A DNA stretch of 64,000 nt from Cloeon dipterum (Eukaryota > Arthropoda > Insecta > Ephemeroptera > Baetidae): contig NC_088790.1 of the NCBI RefSeq assembly GCF_949628265.1, positions 21,642,545 through 21,706,544 on the forward strand, given 5' to 3'. Shown one piece after another: positions 37,546 to 54,841 of the stretch. The position numbers and the translations under genes are program-made. The notes below the pieces were generated by a model, which was given only the letters and a program-made list of their open reading frames with translations, was not told the origin of the DNA and searched no databases. How positions within the stretch are numbered: the stretch's first letter is position 1; every line of letters begins with the position of its first letter.

Positions 37546-38778
37546 TTAAATGTCGCAGAGAATTAACATTGTAGACCAAATATAGCGAATTTAACATTAT
37601 TACATTATGTGATCATGTTTTCCGCTCTATCGACGTTATTATCCTTGGTTATGCCTTGGCACTCGCACGTGGTTGAATTTGAGAGCAGGAAATGCGCGTC
37701 TTTGCCGCTCCAGCCAGACAAAAAAATAAACCGTCCTCCTGGCCTAGGGACGAAATAATTGCATTTCAATGGAGTGTGGAATTTGATATTTTTATAGTAT
37801 TGTTCCTGCGCTTCCAGCAGACGAACAGCTTACGTGCACGGATCACAAGAGTACACAAGCGATTTGAATGAAGAGCTGCGCTTTGTGCTCGTTTTATTCT
37901 CGCTTCAACGCCGCGCCACTCATGTGTGGACGACGTCAGTAATCGTCTTATCAAAAGTAAATCTGATGGAGTCATAAAGGCCTCTTCTTCCATAACCAAA
38001 GTGAGTAAGAAAACAGCACACTTGAAACGCAGACCTCTAACCCGAAATAATTTGCCCTTCAAAAGTGACTTGGAATAATACAATAATGCCTCCTTTGTGC
38101 GCAGAATACGAGTAAGAAGTAAGAGAGAAACAAATTTGAATTTATACATGCTTTAAACGTATAATTATGCTGATTCTTATCAGCTTTGCGTTTTTTACAA
38201 TGCTGTGAGCAAGTTTAATAGTTAAGTCGAAAAAAATTACATGTGATTATTACAGTAACAAAAGTCATACATATAGTTGTAACAACTAGCAAGAATAAAC
38301 AATTATCGAGGATTTTTCAAATCAAAATCGCACCCGGCTCTTCAATGTACAGCGGTTACAAATTAAAAGGTGGGTTTTTATTTTTTTCTGTATACCTCCA
38401 GCTGCCGTACGCCGCACGCGTTTCCTTTGACTCTTCAATGAGTGTGGAAATAGCAAAATTAAATCATACGCCGTTGGAGAGTTGCTTCTCGGCTGGGGAG
38501 GTGCGACACATCGGAGACAAAATCAGCGGCAGTAGCAGCGGGGGACATACAGTCGCTCGGCAAAATAATTTTTGAAAAATTTCACTGTGAGAAAACGGCC
38601 TTTGTTTGCATTTGAATGGCGCTGTTTGGATCGAGTAGTTCAATTAGAGTGGAATGCAGCTGAGAAAAGTCTGGCTCGTGATCTTGAAAATATTATTAAC
38701 TAAGCAGCAAGCTGCTTTCGGATCATTATTCGGGCAGGTGAAGCAAAGCCGAGTCGCTGCTTTTTTCTCCTCTTCCTC

Positions 38779-38819
38779 GCCAGCCAGCCAGGCAGCCAGC
38801 ATGTAATAATAATAATATA
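38779..38819. repeat. (GCCA)n followed by (TAA)n microsatellites
   Basis: GCCAGCCAGCCAGGCAGCC at 38779-38797 and TAATAATAATAATATA at 38804-38819, separated by a few bases. Simple-sequence slippage; no function implied. Confidence 0.85.
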
Positions 38820-41800
38820 TACGCGCCCGGCGAGGCGATCGAGAGGAAGATAGCATCTCGCTCCTTTGAATCCCTCTTCAAAACCCACCGTCTTCTCAGA
38901 CGAATTTATTTTATGCAAAACGAAACACCTCGAATCGCCGATTTGCTTTATCTTGGCAAATAAATCCCCTTTTTATTCTAATTTCTTCGCGAGCTACTTT
39001 TTTTGAAGTTACTTCTATGTTAATTTTCAATATTCTGTAGTTAATTTGAACCTTGGCACACAGAAGCAGGTAGGTTAGAAAAATGGTAGAATTTGTAGTC
39101 TTAAAAACAGGTGTTCATCGCAATAATATGGCGATTGAAAGAGAGAAAATGCCTATCATTTAAGGGTGTGGACAGGATATACATTTGAAAGTCAATACCA
39201 ATTTGGAATTTTACCCACATGTACGCTAATTCAAGTCATAAACAACGCAGACTTTTGCATGTCGCACATCAGTTCCAGTCCAAAGGATGAAATAATCGAG
39301 AAAATTCGTCTCTGGTTAAAAAAGGTTAACTTTTTCGTCTTTCGAATCGTCGAGAGAATAGAATATGAGTGATTCACATAACTTTATTGCGTTGCATAAA
39401 TTAAAGAGAGTTAATTTAATGTTCCCTTGACGGTGGCTGTCCAATACCTTCATATAGTATATGTAAGGCGCGCCTCTCTCGATTTTTCATGTCATCAGGG
39501 AAATATTGTCCCAAGCATTTCTAGCGTGAACAAAGCTGCGGAGGTGTCATTTTTCTCGTTAACCAGCTGAAAGCGCCGCGTGGAAGCCAGAACTCCCACT
39601 TGAAAAAAGATAAAAGACGCTAATGATCATCCGTTCAATGCGAGATAAATTCAAGCTGACCAAATAGAATGAAATTTATGGCAGTTGTGTTCCGAGAACA
39701 TATCCATCATCTACGCAACCGAGGACAGCCCTTCTCATTTACTAAAATCAAAAGTAATACACATATGGTGCACCCAGCACAAGGGATCGAGGGACTTAAT
39801 ACCGTTCCTACGAAGCAAATTGGACTGTCGTGCAGTGGAAAGCTCGTGTGAAAAATAGGGGCTTAAAATTTAATATCGCTCCTCTGTCTCTGTGATTAAT
39901 CAGGTTCGGAGAAAAACGCAGCACGCGCGGTTAGCCAGCAGCACCCCCCAGAAAGTATGATAATTGTAATTCGTATGCGGCTGAAAACGATACGGTGTTT
40001 ATTTGATTTCCACCCCCTTATTAACATTTGGCCGCGAGGGTTAAACCTTTTACTTCAGCAGGAGGGCGAGCGCTAATCGAAACCACCAGGAGGCTCGTTA
40101 GAGCTTTGTCTTGTGGAAATTTTCTATCATTTATTTGATTGAAAATGTGAAGTTTCTCTCAAATCCACAGCCTCTAATTTTGTTAGTTTTTAATTAAAGC
40201 AGCTCATCATCTCCGTTTCACTATCTGGCGACGCATCACAAATTTTTTGAGGCAATTATAAAGCATATAAACACTTCTCGTCTTAATTAGTAATTACAAA
40301 ACTGCTGAGAAGCTAACGAGAGAGGCCACAATTTTTCATTATCAAAAGAAGCTTCTCTCTAGAACTCATTACTTGTCTTGATCAAAATATGCGCGTTTCT
40401 CTCCATTATATTAGGAAAAGTGCGTGACCCCAATGATGTATCGAAATGTAGCGCATCACCAAAGTCAATAATTAGAGCATGATACTTATTAACGTTGCTG
40501 CTGCTATTTGATTTCCTATTACTCTCTTACTTCAATTTAAAAAATTAACAACAGCAATTTATTTAAGTTACTCTGGTGGCCCATAAGAATAAGCAAAATA
40601 GTAGAAAATTTAAAATTTGTCAAGGAAATTTGTCAAGGGAAAAAATGACAGAATTTCATTAAATTTTCATTTTTTCAACCATTTGTTGGGCAAGATACTT
40701 TAATCATATCAATGCTATTTGGGATTATTATTTTGTTTTACCTATATCATAATGTCTCGCTTTGTTAATTTTCTTGTGAGTGGAATGAGGAATTATCGGC
40801 TAGCAAACCTCTCTTCGATCCTTTGCCATAAAACTAATAATCAATAGAAAATAATATAAGTATGCTGACCTTGGTGTAACCAATTTGTTGCAAAGCTATG
40901 GTATTTATGACAACACAGGTGCGTGCCTTGAACAAAATCAAATTACAATTTTCGTTCTAAAATTAAGAAAATGATGTTTATCCGGAAAATCACGAAAAGG
41001 CACAGGCACGCATTTTTGGGGAATTTTAATTAAAATATTTTGAGTAAAGCGTCTAATAATTAATGGGCTCGTGAATCTCCGCGCGATGAAAAAAAATTTA
41101 CCGACCAAAACATAATTATGCCCCCTAATCTGATCCCACGCACATCAATATAATAAAGGAGCACACGCAACAATCTCCTCTTTTTTATTTTATATACACG
41201 GATAATATTTTTCTTTCGGCATGTTACAATTAATTAATCTGCGACTTATCGATGCACAAATCTATAATTTTCTCTAATTCAATTTGATCAAACATGAAGA
41301 GCTTGTGCTAAAAGCAGCTGCGTATAATTGCTTTCCGTTTGAAGGAGAGAAATATTAGGAGTAAATTAGGAAACGCCAATAAAACTTATTTTGTGTATAG
41401 TGTGTTTATAAACACGCCTGCCCGAACAATAAATACAAGGTGTGGGTGTTTCTATATCTCCTCACGGTGTTTTTAATTTTATTACAAAAGGCACATTATA
41501 AAATTAAAGCTGGGCTCGGCAATTAGGAATTTTTATTGCGGTCCAATAGCACACAACACACGCCAGATTCCAAGGCTTGCAGGGGATGCACTCGGAACAA
41601 CAGTAATTAGCCTTTCCTATACGTGCCCATTTTATTTTCTTCAACCCTTTGCCTCGCCTCTCGACCGCGTGAGTGATTTTTCTCAGGCTCTTTTTTATTT
41701 GAGCATGTCTGCGCGTCGAGCATGATATAATTATTGTTTCCAACACACACGTAAAAGCGCAGCGACGAGCAGGAATCCCCATCCGATCGATATCTTCGAA

Positions 41801-44800
41801 ATAAATAGACGAAAAAAAATCGAAGTGCACTCCTGGGGAATTTAATAAGCGTTGTGTAGAGAGCGAAATCGAGACAGAGATAACAACCAAAGATAACCAC
41901 GACTGCAACAGCTAGCGTGAAAACATTTCGAGAATTGGTGCCCAGTTTCCACCTCGACAAGAACAAAACCGAAGCCGCTTTTGTGATATTAATTATTTAT
42001 AATAAGTGTCAGCGTGTCAGTCCATCAATCACTGCAATGTCTTTAAATAACATTCGCTATTGTACGTGCTAGACAGTTTCTGCATTCACCCAGCTCTTAA
42101 TGAAAGAAGCGCAATGAACATAATAAATATTCACCTTTCAGCGCCTACGCTGCTTGTCTCCATCCGCGGTCACTGGCCTCAACAAAAGCTTTAATCCATC
42201 TGTAAAATTATATACTCTTAAAATTTCTTCAAGCTATACAATTGCAGACTTGTTACTTTTGAATTGAGAACTGTGGAATTTAAACGGTCGACTCTTTAAC
42301 TAAGGGGACCGTAATATGTGCACCAATGATGAAATTTCAGACCGTTGATACCTTAAACAAAACTGTTAAATATTCGCGGTAACCACAATTTTACTTAATG
42401 TTTTTATTTCCCTTGACCATGGTTGATTTTATCCAAATAATTATAAGATTAAGAAGATTTCCACGGTTTAAACTGTATAAAATTCATGAGAATCATGAGG
42501 AAAACACAGTTTTTTCCTCTTCAAGTAGATAAAATTCTTGAAATAATGACAGATATATGTTCAAGAAAAATGCAATTTTAAGCAAATATTGTGTATGAAT
42601 TGGGCTACAGACGATAGTATACAAACCTTATTAAACATACAAATCTATTTAAGACTTACGAACCAACAAAACCGGGCTATTCAAAAAAGTCTTCGTTAAT
42701 TTCCTATTTAACCAATATCCAATAAAAAATAAAATATATAAAATTTGCTGCCCACAATTTAATTCAAAAAGTTTGTAAGTGTTTGATTACTTTAAAAGGT
42801 CTTCCATAATTTAATATGGTCAAGTAAAACCGCACACTTTTCTAGTTATGCCTCGTTCTGCGTTAGCACAACACGTGTGGAACTTTTTTTGTATAAATTT
42901 TCTTCTCACTTTTGCTTTCACGTAGCATCATTTATCGAGAATCGAGACCCTATTTTACTCACAAGTGAGCACAAAACGCGTCCTAAGCCTCAGTCCGGTC
43001 GTCGCAGCTTTAGGTTAGGTTTCTTCCAAAATATGAAGCCAACACACTTTTGATATTGTCATGCCTTGACATGATAATCTATTGAGTGGGAAACTTATTA
43101 TTTATTATTATACGCGCGCAGTGCACTTTGTGTGCTGCTGGGCTGGGAACATTTTTTCCGGCGTGCATCCCGCCCGACACATAATTATGTAATTTCCTAT
43201 TGACTGCTTCAGCAAGCCCCGTGATCGATTGTCTGAAATTCGAGATGCTTTTTCGGTCACCTCCATTCCTCTTGAAAGCAGGCTCACGGACCGGGCTCAA
43301 ATTGTGGCGCGGGTGGCTCTCATTTTCGTGTTACGTTGACGTGCCAAGTTTTATATTATCTCCATGCATCACTTACGAACGCGTTCTCCTATACATTGAG
43401 ACCTTTCAAATATTGTCATGATGCAGATTATTGTTTGGTCAGTTCATACAATTTCTAATTTAAAGTTTGGCAAGGCGTTTATTGACTTCTTAACATAATA
43501 AATTTAATTTAACATGGAGCAAAAGCAGTGAGTTTCCTCGAAGTCCAGAGAACACCCTGAAAAATTTTATTTCAAAACTCCAGTCGTGACATTTTGCGCA
43601 GTTTCATTTTTCCTTTAGTTTATTTTCCCTCTCACAAACTCAGAGGTAAATTAAATTGTTCAGAGTGTAAGACTGACGAAACCTTTTTGTATGTGTATAA
43701 TTTATAAAGTATGATGTTGTGAATAAGAAAAAGATGCCATTCTGATTCCTCACCGTTCATATAATAACAAAACGCTCCTTCTTGTGCTTTTCATAATCAA
43801 TTTCAGTTGCAAGCATCTCAAGTCGAGAGAGTGACTGCATTCGCCTTCGCTCTCCCAAGAATGAAAAATCACCCGTGAACAATTTTCCCGACCAAGAGCT
43901 GCGCGCGGCGCGTTGAAACTCGATCTTATAACGAGCAAATAATGAAACGACAGGCATAATTTTCCTGCATGCCCCACTCGCCTGATCGATAGAGTCATAA
44001 AGGGGATCGTGTGTGCGTTTGATGAATAAAAACCGCAGAGTGCATCGTTAAAGTGATCCTACGGCTGAGGAGACCACAGCATCCTTCCAGCTGCACGCAT
44101 CGGCCAAATAATCAAATTTCATACTCGCCTATCAACTGCTCTCTGACGAAGCGGCATTTTCGTTCCGTCGCGTGTTTGATCATAAGAGAGAAAGAGAGGA
44201 AACAATCGACAGGAAACTTGACACGTTTGTTTGCCAAAAATGAAATAAAACACTCCTCCTCTCGATCGTCTGCTGCTGCCGGTTTTCCCACTTCCGTCCT
44301 TTTATCTTTTTTCCATTTTTTTACGAGTACTTCATCAAATAGTACAATAATCACCGCCTGCTATTATTTAATAAAATTCCTAAATTGAATTGTTGGCAAA
44401 AAGACACGTGTCACAATGATTTCCCGTTCTTCTCCAACGTTTGAGCACAAAGTGTGGCCCTTTCTAGGCATCTGAGACAAACTAAGCGGAAAGGGAGAGT
44501 GAAAAAGGTTCAAGTGCATTTAATTTTGAAACACAAGATTTTTTTCCATTCCAACTATTAAACACTGCTAAGTTGATTTTAGTTGCAACTTATTTGAAAT
44601 TATTTTACTTTAGAGTTTGGCCATTTTCCATGAATGTATCAAAATTAAATCCTGATGAGCGTAAGTTTAAAAAATTGAGACAAACAACGGTTAAACTGTA
44701 TCAAGATAAAATTAATTAATTTGCAATTTATGTCATTATTTTTTCTCCTTTTAATAAATCCTAGAATGAAAACGTATTTTACGGCAATTTGCCATGGAAT

Positions 44801-47227
44801 TCTTTTAGATTGGGCAGCAGCTGATTGAATTTTTCATAATAAATATCAGAATTTCCTTTAAAATAAATATATGGATGAGGTTTTTAATTATTTTAAAATA
44901 TAATAAATTTGAGATTAGGAAAAATCGTCAGTTTAGCCAAGGAAAATTAACTTCAGGTAAACAACATAATTTTTCATGCTCTGAATAATGAATTCTGTGA
45001 ATTATAAAGAATTTAGGAATTTTCGTCTGGTGAGCGACAAAATTTCATCATTTGTTTCTTTGAATTGTTCTTAGCAATATCTTAGGGTGCTAGAAAGTTG
45101 AAAAATCATTTGAATTAATGAAACGAATCCATTTTTACAAAATGCAAAATATATTATTCAGGTTTCTTCAGTCGTGATCATTTCAAATCCGTTTTAAAAC
45201 GAACCTTAAGAAATTCCTTTCAGTCGAGAAAAAGTAAAATTAAATTTATCTGCGCACAGAAAAACTTCCATCCTGCTTGCACTTCTTTTTAATACCCCCT
45301 TTTTATTTGTACACACCATTTCTAAGGCATTCCAGTTTTAGGTTGAAATACTTGTACTCCTACACTGCATTGCCTAGACACTATTAAGCGAGGAAAACGG
45401 TCGTTCACTTTAATTGGAACTGTGCTTCATGAAGCACCGCGCATCCATATTGAACATAATAGTGAGAGATATTATGCATTATCCGCTGTAGAAAAATGTT
45501 GGCCCACAGTTCAAAGAGCGATACACGCGGTACAAATGGACTCATTGTTATTTTTCCGCCTTAATAGTCTTGCATTCAAACAAAGGCACAGGTCGTAAAC
45601 TCTCGTTTCAATACGCGGGATGCCAACTGGCGAGAATAAAAATATCCGAACGATACATATATTTCCATCCTTCAAAACAGAAATGATCATTTCCCGCGTG
45701 CACTCGCTTATAACGAACAATCCTTTTTCTTCTCGCGCAGCAATATTTTATATACACACAGCCCTCGAGTGGAGAGACAAAACGCAGGTATTTATTTTAT
45801 TGAGAGGAGCCTTTTGTAGAGGATATTTCAGTGTCTCTCCCCACGAGCGGAGCCATCAATCATCATCAAATCAGAACATCGCCTTCACGAAAACGCCTCA
45901 CGCGAGGATTGAGGGATTTTGAACACCTCCAAGAAACTGTTTTTTGTCACAAGCTTCACACCTTCCCATTATAGTTCGTAGTTGGAATAAATTATGTGGT
46001 GCTTACATTCAATTTGAAGACGCAGATACTCGACTTACCCAAGAACGGAAGCAATTTTTGTATCAAATTATTGCGTTTAAATTATAATATTTTTAGCTGC
46101 TGTTAAAACCTACTAACATTATAGCGAAAGGGAAAATCATGAACTGATTTTAAAATACAATTTTCGATCCCATTATATTATTCTCATTCCGATGAGTTTG
46201 CGGTTTAAAGTTCACGTGAAATTTTTTTAAAAATCCCGACTTTTCAGCGATCTAAGATCATACATATATGTATCTTAAAAATGACCCTTTTTTCAATCTG
46301 GAGGTGTTCCTTGAGAATACAGAACGAGGAATGCTTTTCACGTCGCCGAGATTGATTGGCGATTGTCTCGCGCCTTGACAACTCCCAGTCTGCTCGCCTG
46401 GACAGCTGAATTATAATTTCAAATCTGCGTTTACTTTGCCCAATGGCTTAATTTCATGCTTTCGAGATGTGATTTCAAGTCTGTCAGACCATATGATTTT
46501 ACAGACTAAAAAATATCGTGTGTCACTTCACTGGTTCACTGTGCAACTCCCAGCAGTAGCCAAAAATTCCTTTTCATTGAAAATTACTCATTCATGGTAT
46601 TACAATATTGTTATACCTTTGAGACTTATCAAATTCTCCGAATAAATATTTTTAATCTCGCCAGTTAATTCTGGTTTATTCTTATGGAAGCTGATGAAGA
46701 CACACTGTCCTTGAATGGCCGAAATTTTAGACCGGTGCCCATCCATTTTGCTTTCTGTTTTGCAAATAAAAACAAAATAAGCACACAAAATCTTATCAAA
46801 ACTTGTCTGCAATCTAGGGATTTTGGATTGGAAATTAATTTATATAATTTTACACGTCCTGTCAGGTTAAATTTTACACGCAAATTAACAGCGTTCGACT
46901 TACAAGCCTTGTTGGTACAAATAAACTTGATTTGCGTGTGTATATATGTGTATTTGGTTATGCACGTGTCGTGTACTCGGGATGTTGTTGGCCGCATGGC
47001 GCGCGTTGTATAAAAGAATGGACTCTCTCTGCTCCCTTGATTGTGTCTGTGAGGTGCGCGCCGCCAGAAATGAGCTATTCAAACTCTGTTACGGCCTCAA
47101 TCAATCACAAGCGGTGTACACTCGCCCGAAACAATAACAAACAGGTTTTCTTTCAAATGCAGCTCACTAGCTTATTAATGCGCGGCGGACGCACTTTGTC
47201 TCTCTCGGGCGGATAATGACTTCACGG

Positions 47228-47237
47228 AGGTGGCGCG
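47228..47237 (+). promoter_or_regulatory. CTCF-like motif AGGTGGCGCG
   Basis: Nine of ten positions match the AGGTGGCGCY core, on the opposite strand to the site at 26167. It lies in a G+C-richer patch about 2.9 kb beyond the end of the HDHD5 gene. Confidence 0.25.
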
Positions 47238-49656
47238 AAAGCCATCAAATACATATTTCATACTTGCTTCAAATAATTGTGAGTGCGTCTGCACTATAAA
47301 ACGACGTAATAATGAGCGCGAAATGATTCTATTGTTCGAACTGAATCCGTTTTATTTTAATCCTGTTTCAGTTTTGACGAATTCGTCGTTGGCTAAAAAA
47401 GATAGCATTGAAAATTGAGAAAACGAGCTGATTTCAACGAAAAAATAAAAATATTTGCTTCTAACCAAATCGAAATCAGTCACATATCAAAGTATTAACA
47501 AATTTAACAAAAAATAAAAGGAAAATCGCCTCAGATCTTATTATTTGTGTTGTTAATTGTTCCAATCCTAGGCGCTTATCATATTAAAAATACTAATTGA
47601 AATCTCTTATACACATTCATCGTAGCTTCAGTGACAATTTAATCATAGCTCTAGGTGTAATCTTTGGAAATTAAATCTACCTTCAAATTATTGCTTTTCA
47701 TTTTTGCAGCTAATTATACCGGGCACAGATTAAATTGGCCGCTTCCCTGAACTAATAAAAATCACAAACAATTACCCTGTGTTTTTCCTACAGATATTAA
47801 ATTTCATTGCGTAAAAAAAATTAAAGCCGCATGGACGAAAATAACCGTGATAAAAAGTTGTGAGAGATGAAATTTCAAGATATATTACTCTCCCAACTCC
47901 CGATGCCGCAGAGATAAAATATTTTGCTTTTGTAGCTGATGCGATTAGGTGCAGACGGAAGGGAATACACTCAAAAGGAACCGCAGCATGGGGAAAAACT
48001 CGTATATACTTTGTTAAAAGAGGAAAACACATCATCAAGTAGCGCAGTCTGCCAGCGGCAGCAGCTGCTCCATTTCATGTTTTCGCTGACAGTTCATTAT
48101 TGTGTTTATTCTTTGCGGATAAAAAGGTGCAGCAGTAGAAAGAGAGGATCAGCCTGCTGAAATTATATTGGCTCCCTTCCATTCATTTTCCTGCAAAATA
48201 CACATAAACGGTGCAGACTGCAGAGGAAGTTCATACTCGCGCACTCTGCAGCTTTAAAAATAATATTATGAACAAGTTTTCACGCTGTGCTGAACTGAAA
48301 AGAGGAAAGGTGTTCGCTTATCCTCTCCAAATGGACCGCGCTTTGCCAGATTTAAGCGGATTTTATGGCACATTGTGCACCCAGATAAGTGCAAGAGCAG
48401 CAGAAGTTATGCATTCGGTCAAACTGATCTTCCAGAGTTATATAAATTACCATAATCAGGAAGAACACGTGTCCTTTATCAATCAAAATTCTGTTTGAAC
48501 CGTTCTTGACGGTGCATTACATCTAAAAAACTAATCCGAAAGGCCGTCTTCGGGCTCAGTCTTGCATAAAAATTATAAATTTAGCTCTCGCTCCTCTCCA
48601 CATCCGCCAGGAAAGCTCGACACAAGAAGAGCAGCTAGGGTGCACCTGCTCGGATAAAAAGCAGCGCACCTTCTACATCACATATACATGAAAAAAAGCT
48701 AATCGATGAAAGGATGATTCGCTCCGGTAACTTGCGGTGATGGTTATTTCACCCTCTGCCGCTCTCGACGACCACCCCCGACTCGCGCTTCGTTTGAACT
48801 TGATATTTTATTGAAATCACTCCTCAACCGCAAAAGTTAATGCAAAAAATTGTACAACTTCGCCATGAAGGAAAATCAAACCAGTTCAAATGAAACAAAT
48901 TTATGCTTTTTTCTTTTTCAGTTAAAAGACCATGAATTGGACTATGAGAGCGATACAATAATTTTCATGCTTGAGTTTGAGCCAAAGTTACTTTAGAAGT
49001 ATTATAATATCGAATTATTTTCGTGACTCTTTTCTTTAGATTTTGGTGGCACACAATATGCGGGAAAAGGAAATAAACTGTACATATTGGTGATTTGTAG
49101 CAAAGCTATATTGATAAAATTACTCCATATGTTTTGAACAACGATATAGGAGGTATGGTACAAAGATAAAGAAGACAAGACGAGATGGTTTAATTAGCCA
49201 TCAACTGTGGATAGCAGAAAAAGTGTAGTGCAGCCAATCTTTTTCAATTTTTAAACCATCATTGAATCATATATTGAAAGAATTTTGCAGTGCAAAAAAA
49301 ACAGCTAATGACGGGGCCTACAAATATTTTCACTGTTGGTGCTATCTGCTTCATTAACACTTAGTTTTCAGTCAGGTTTATATTGAGGGGTACCACATTG
49401 GTCCTGTGATTTTCATTGTCGAGTATTTTTACTTAAGTAAGACGCTATGAGTTTTGAAATAGTTAATAATATCAGATAATCAAGATTTGAGATATTTTTA
49501 TGCTGGTGTTATCATAGCAAGTATAATAAAACATAACAATTCATGTGGTTTTGATAAAATACTGAAATCATTATAATTTTTATTTTTTATTAACAACAAA
49601 ATACAAAAAAGTCATGTCCTTTCTTTTAATGCGTAACATAACCACAAAAACTACGC

Positions 49657-49711
49657 TGATACATGCGCGATACCTGTAGATGGCAGCATCAACTTGATGC
49701 ATTATGTATCA
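49657..49711. repeat. Nested inverted repeats downstream of HDHD5
   Basis: Outer arms TGATACAT (49657-49664) and ATGTATCA (49704-49711) enclose an inner palindrome GCATCAA-C-TTGATGC (49686-49700). It lies about 400 bp past the HDHD5 stop, outside or at the end of its transcript. Confidence 0.65.
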
Positions 49712-50116
49712 TCGTTAAATTCACAAAAGGAAATTGTAAAAAAATATTAAATGAAGGAACAAGACATAATAAAAAACAAAAAGATTCAACAATAATATAA
49801 TATTATATATACCTTTATTTTTGTAAACGTAGAAGGATAATTTTGAATTACCAAATTTCAAGGTAAAATTAATTCAAGTCAGCAAGACCAGTAGTCTGAA
49901 AAATTAAAACCAAAATATGACGAAGAAAATATAAAGAGGAAGCACAGCAACTAATTCGCAAAACCTGCGGACTTTGATTATTAATTAAAAGATCATATTT
50001 GTGAGGTAATAGATCAAACTAGCAATGCACAGTATCAAGTAAAGTTGCTCTTTAGCTTAAAATTTAAAAAGTTGACAGCAGTGGTGAGCATGGTTGCGAA
50101 TTGCATTGAAATCTCT

Positions 50117-53432
<3,316 letters not shown>

Positions 53433-54841
53433 TTGGCCGTCCAGCAGCCAGCAGCTGACAGTTCACTACTTGCGGAGGTGAGCAGCGAGAAAACTCTTTC
53501 GATTTATTAGCGACAGACACGGCAACAAGCAGCCAATCGGGTGCGACCTCGTGACGTGTGCTGGATGCGGATCTGCAAAAGGAGATGGAGATGGCGAAGT
53601 GAACTTTACCGAATTATATGTTTGCTAATTTGTATTTTCTTCTCAATGCGTTTGATTTATAAAAATTGTGACACAGCTAGTAACCTTTTTCTAAAGTAAT
53701 AAGTTTTGAATTGAAATTAGATGTCAGATGATCTCGCTAAAGATTCAACTATGCAAATTTAAAGTGTCTCGTGGTGTGACGTCACATGGACGAGCCCCTT
53801 TGGCTGCAAATGTGCGCAGTAAAATTGCGCAAGAGATAAACGTCAGTCACTTGATGCAAATAAGTATTGTATGATGCCGCAAAATTTCTTTGATCTTTTA
53901 TGATGAATGAATGGAACTGAGAAACATTAAGTACATATGTATGTAATAATGCGATAAATTATACATCGATTTAATTTAATATTGAAATAATTAACAGCTT
54001 TTTTCCCTACTATGTAAAAAATGGCAAATCCAGTGACTATTTAAGTGCGTCCAGTTATATAGTAGGTTTCCCAAAAATAAACTTAAATTGATGCGGGTTA
54101 CAACCGGTTATAGCCAGTATTTGAGTATGTATATCTAAAATGTTCCACTTTAAGTAACAAGATTACATCAGTCAATGAATTGCAGTCAGTGAATGTTTTG
54201 CATGGTTTGGAATTTCAAAGGTCGTAAAAAAAGGGTAATTTTTTTTAAAACCAATTTTTAAAAAAGTTCACAGTTAAAAATTGGGGAAATTAGATTTTAT
54301 TCCTTGATATGTATCAATTAAAAATAAAAAATGTCCCAATTTGAGGTGTTTTACATAATAATTTCTTGCATTACATTTTTTTGGAACTAGAGCAGCTATC
54401 AGAAACAGTAATTATTTAAACACGACTGGTCGGTTTGCTGGTTTTGGATTCAAGAATGAAAATAATGAATTATTTGGTAAGTGCGGTAAGTACAGGTACT
54501 GGTCAGCACCAGTGAGTACTGGTTTTGGACATAATTTCGCGCGGTTCAATTTAGAAACGGTCGTAGTGCCGTTTGTAGCGGAGAACACGGATGGCGCACA
54601 TGTCGCCGATTAAGGCGCGTGCGTGACCATCTTTGTTGTGTTGTTGTGGTTGATTCGGCGGAGGCAGCGCGAGCTTCGGCCGCCGATTTGGGCCGAATTC
54701 GGCACCAGACCACTCAAAGGTGGACACCTTGCCGCAGGAAGCATTCGGGCGACGATTGCCGCAGCCGTCAGCAGCGCCTCGGGCGCCGCAATGGTTTAGT
54801 TCGTGCAGGGAGATATTCAACCAACGAGCTGCCAGAGAAAG
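53433..54841. promoter_or_regulatory. Intergenic region of the divergent HDHD5 / AF10 pair
   Basis: There are 1.4 kb between the two start codons. GC-rich, CpG-containing blocks adjoin each gene (about 53340-53570 and 54540-54840), consistent with 5' UTRs and promoters. The middle (53600-54480) is AT-rich and has no coding content. A small inverted repeat, ACTGGT-CAGC-ACCAGT, lies near 54498-54513. Transcription starts cannot be placed from sequence alone. Confidence 0.5.

Larger units (their letters stand above)
37546..49656. other. 12-kb non-coding stretch, no gene recognised
   Basis: Long AT-rich stretch with the microsatellites at 38779-38819 and the CTCF-like motif at 47228. Open frames up to 134 codons (41504-41908 minus) have no recognisable domain, and the overlapping frames around 46665-47216 are on both strands, as expected by chance. 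I see no exons. Confidence 0.55.

Noticed and set aside
46665..47216. Cluster of overlapping open frames on both strands
   Set aside because: Frames overlap in several registers with no conserved motif, and their boundaries do not match splice signals.
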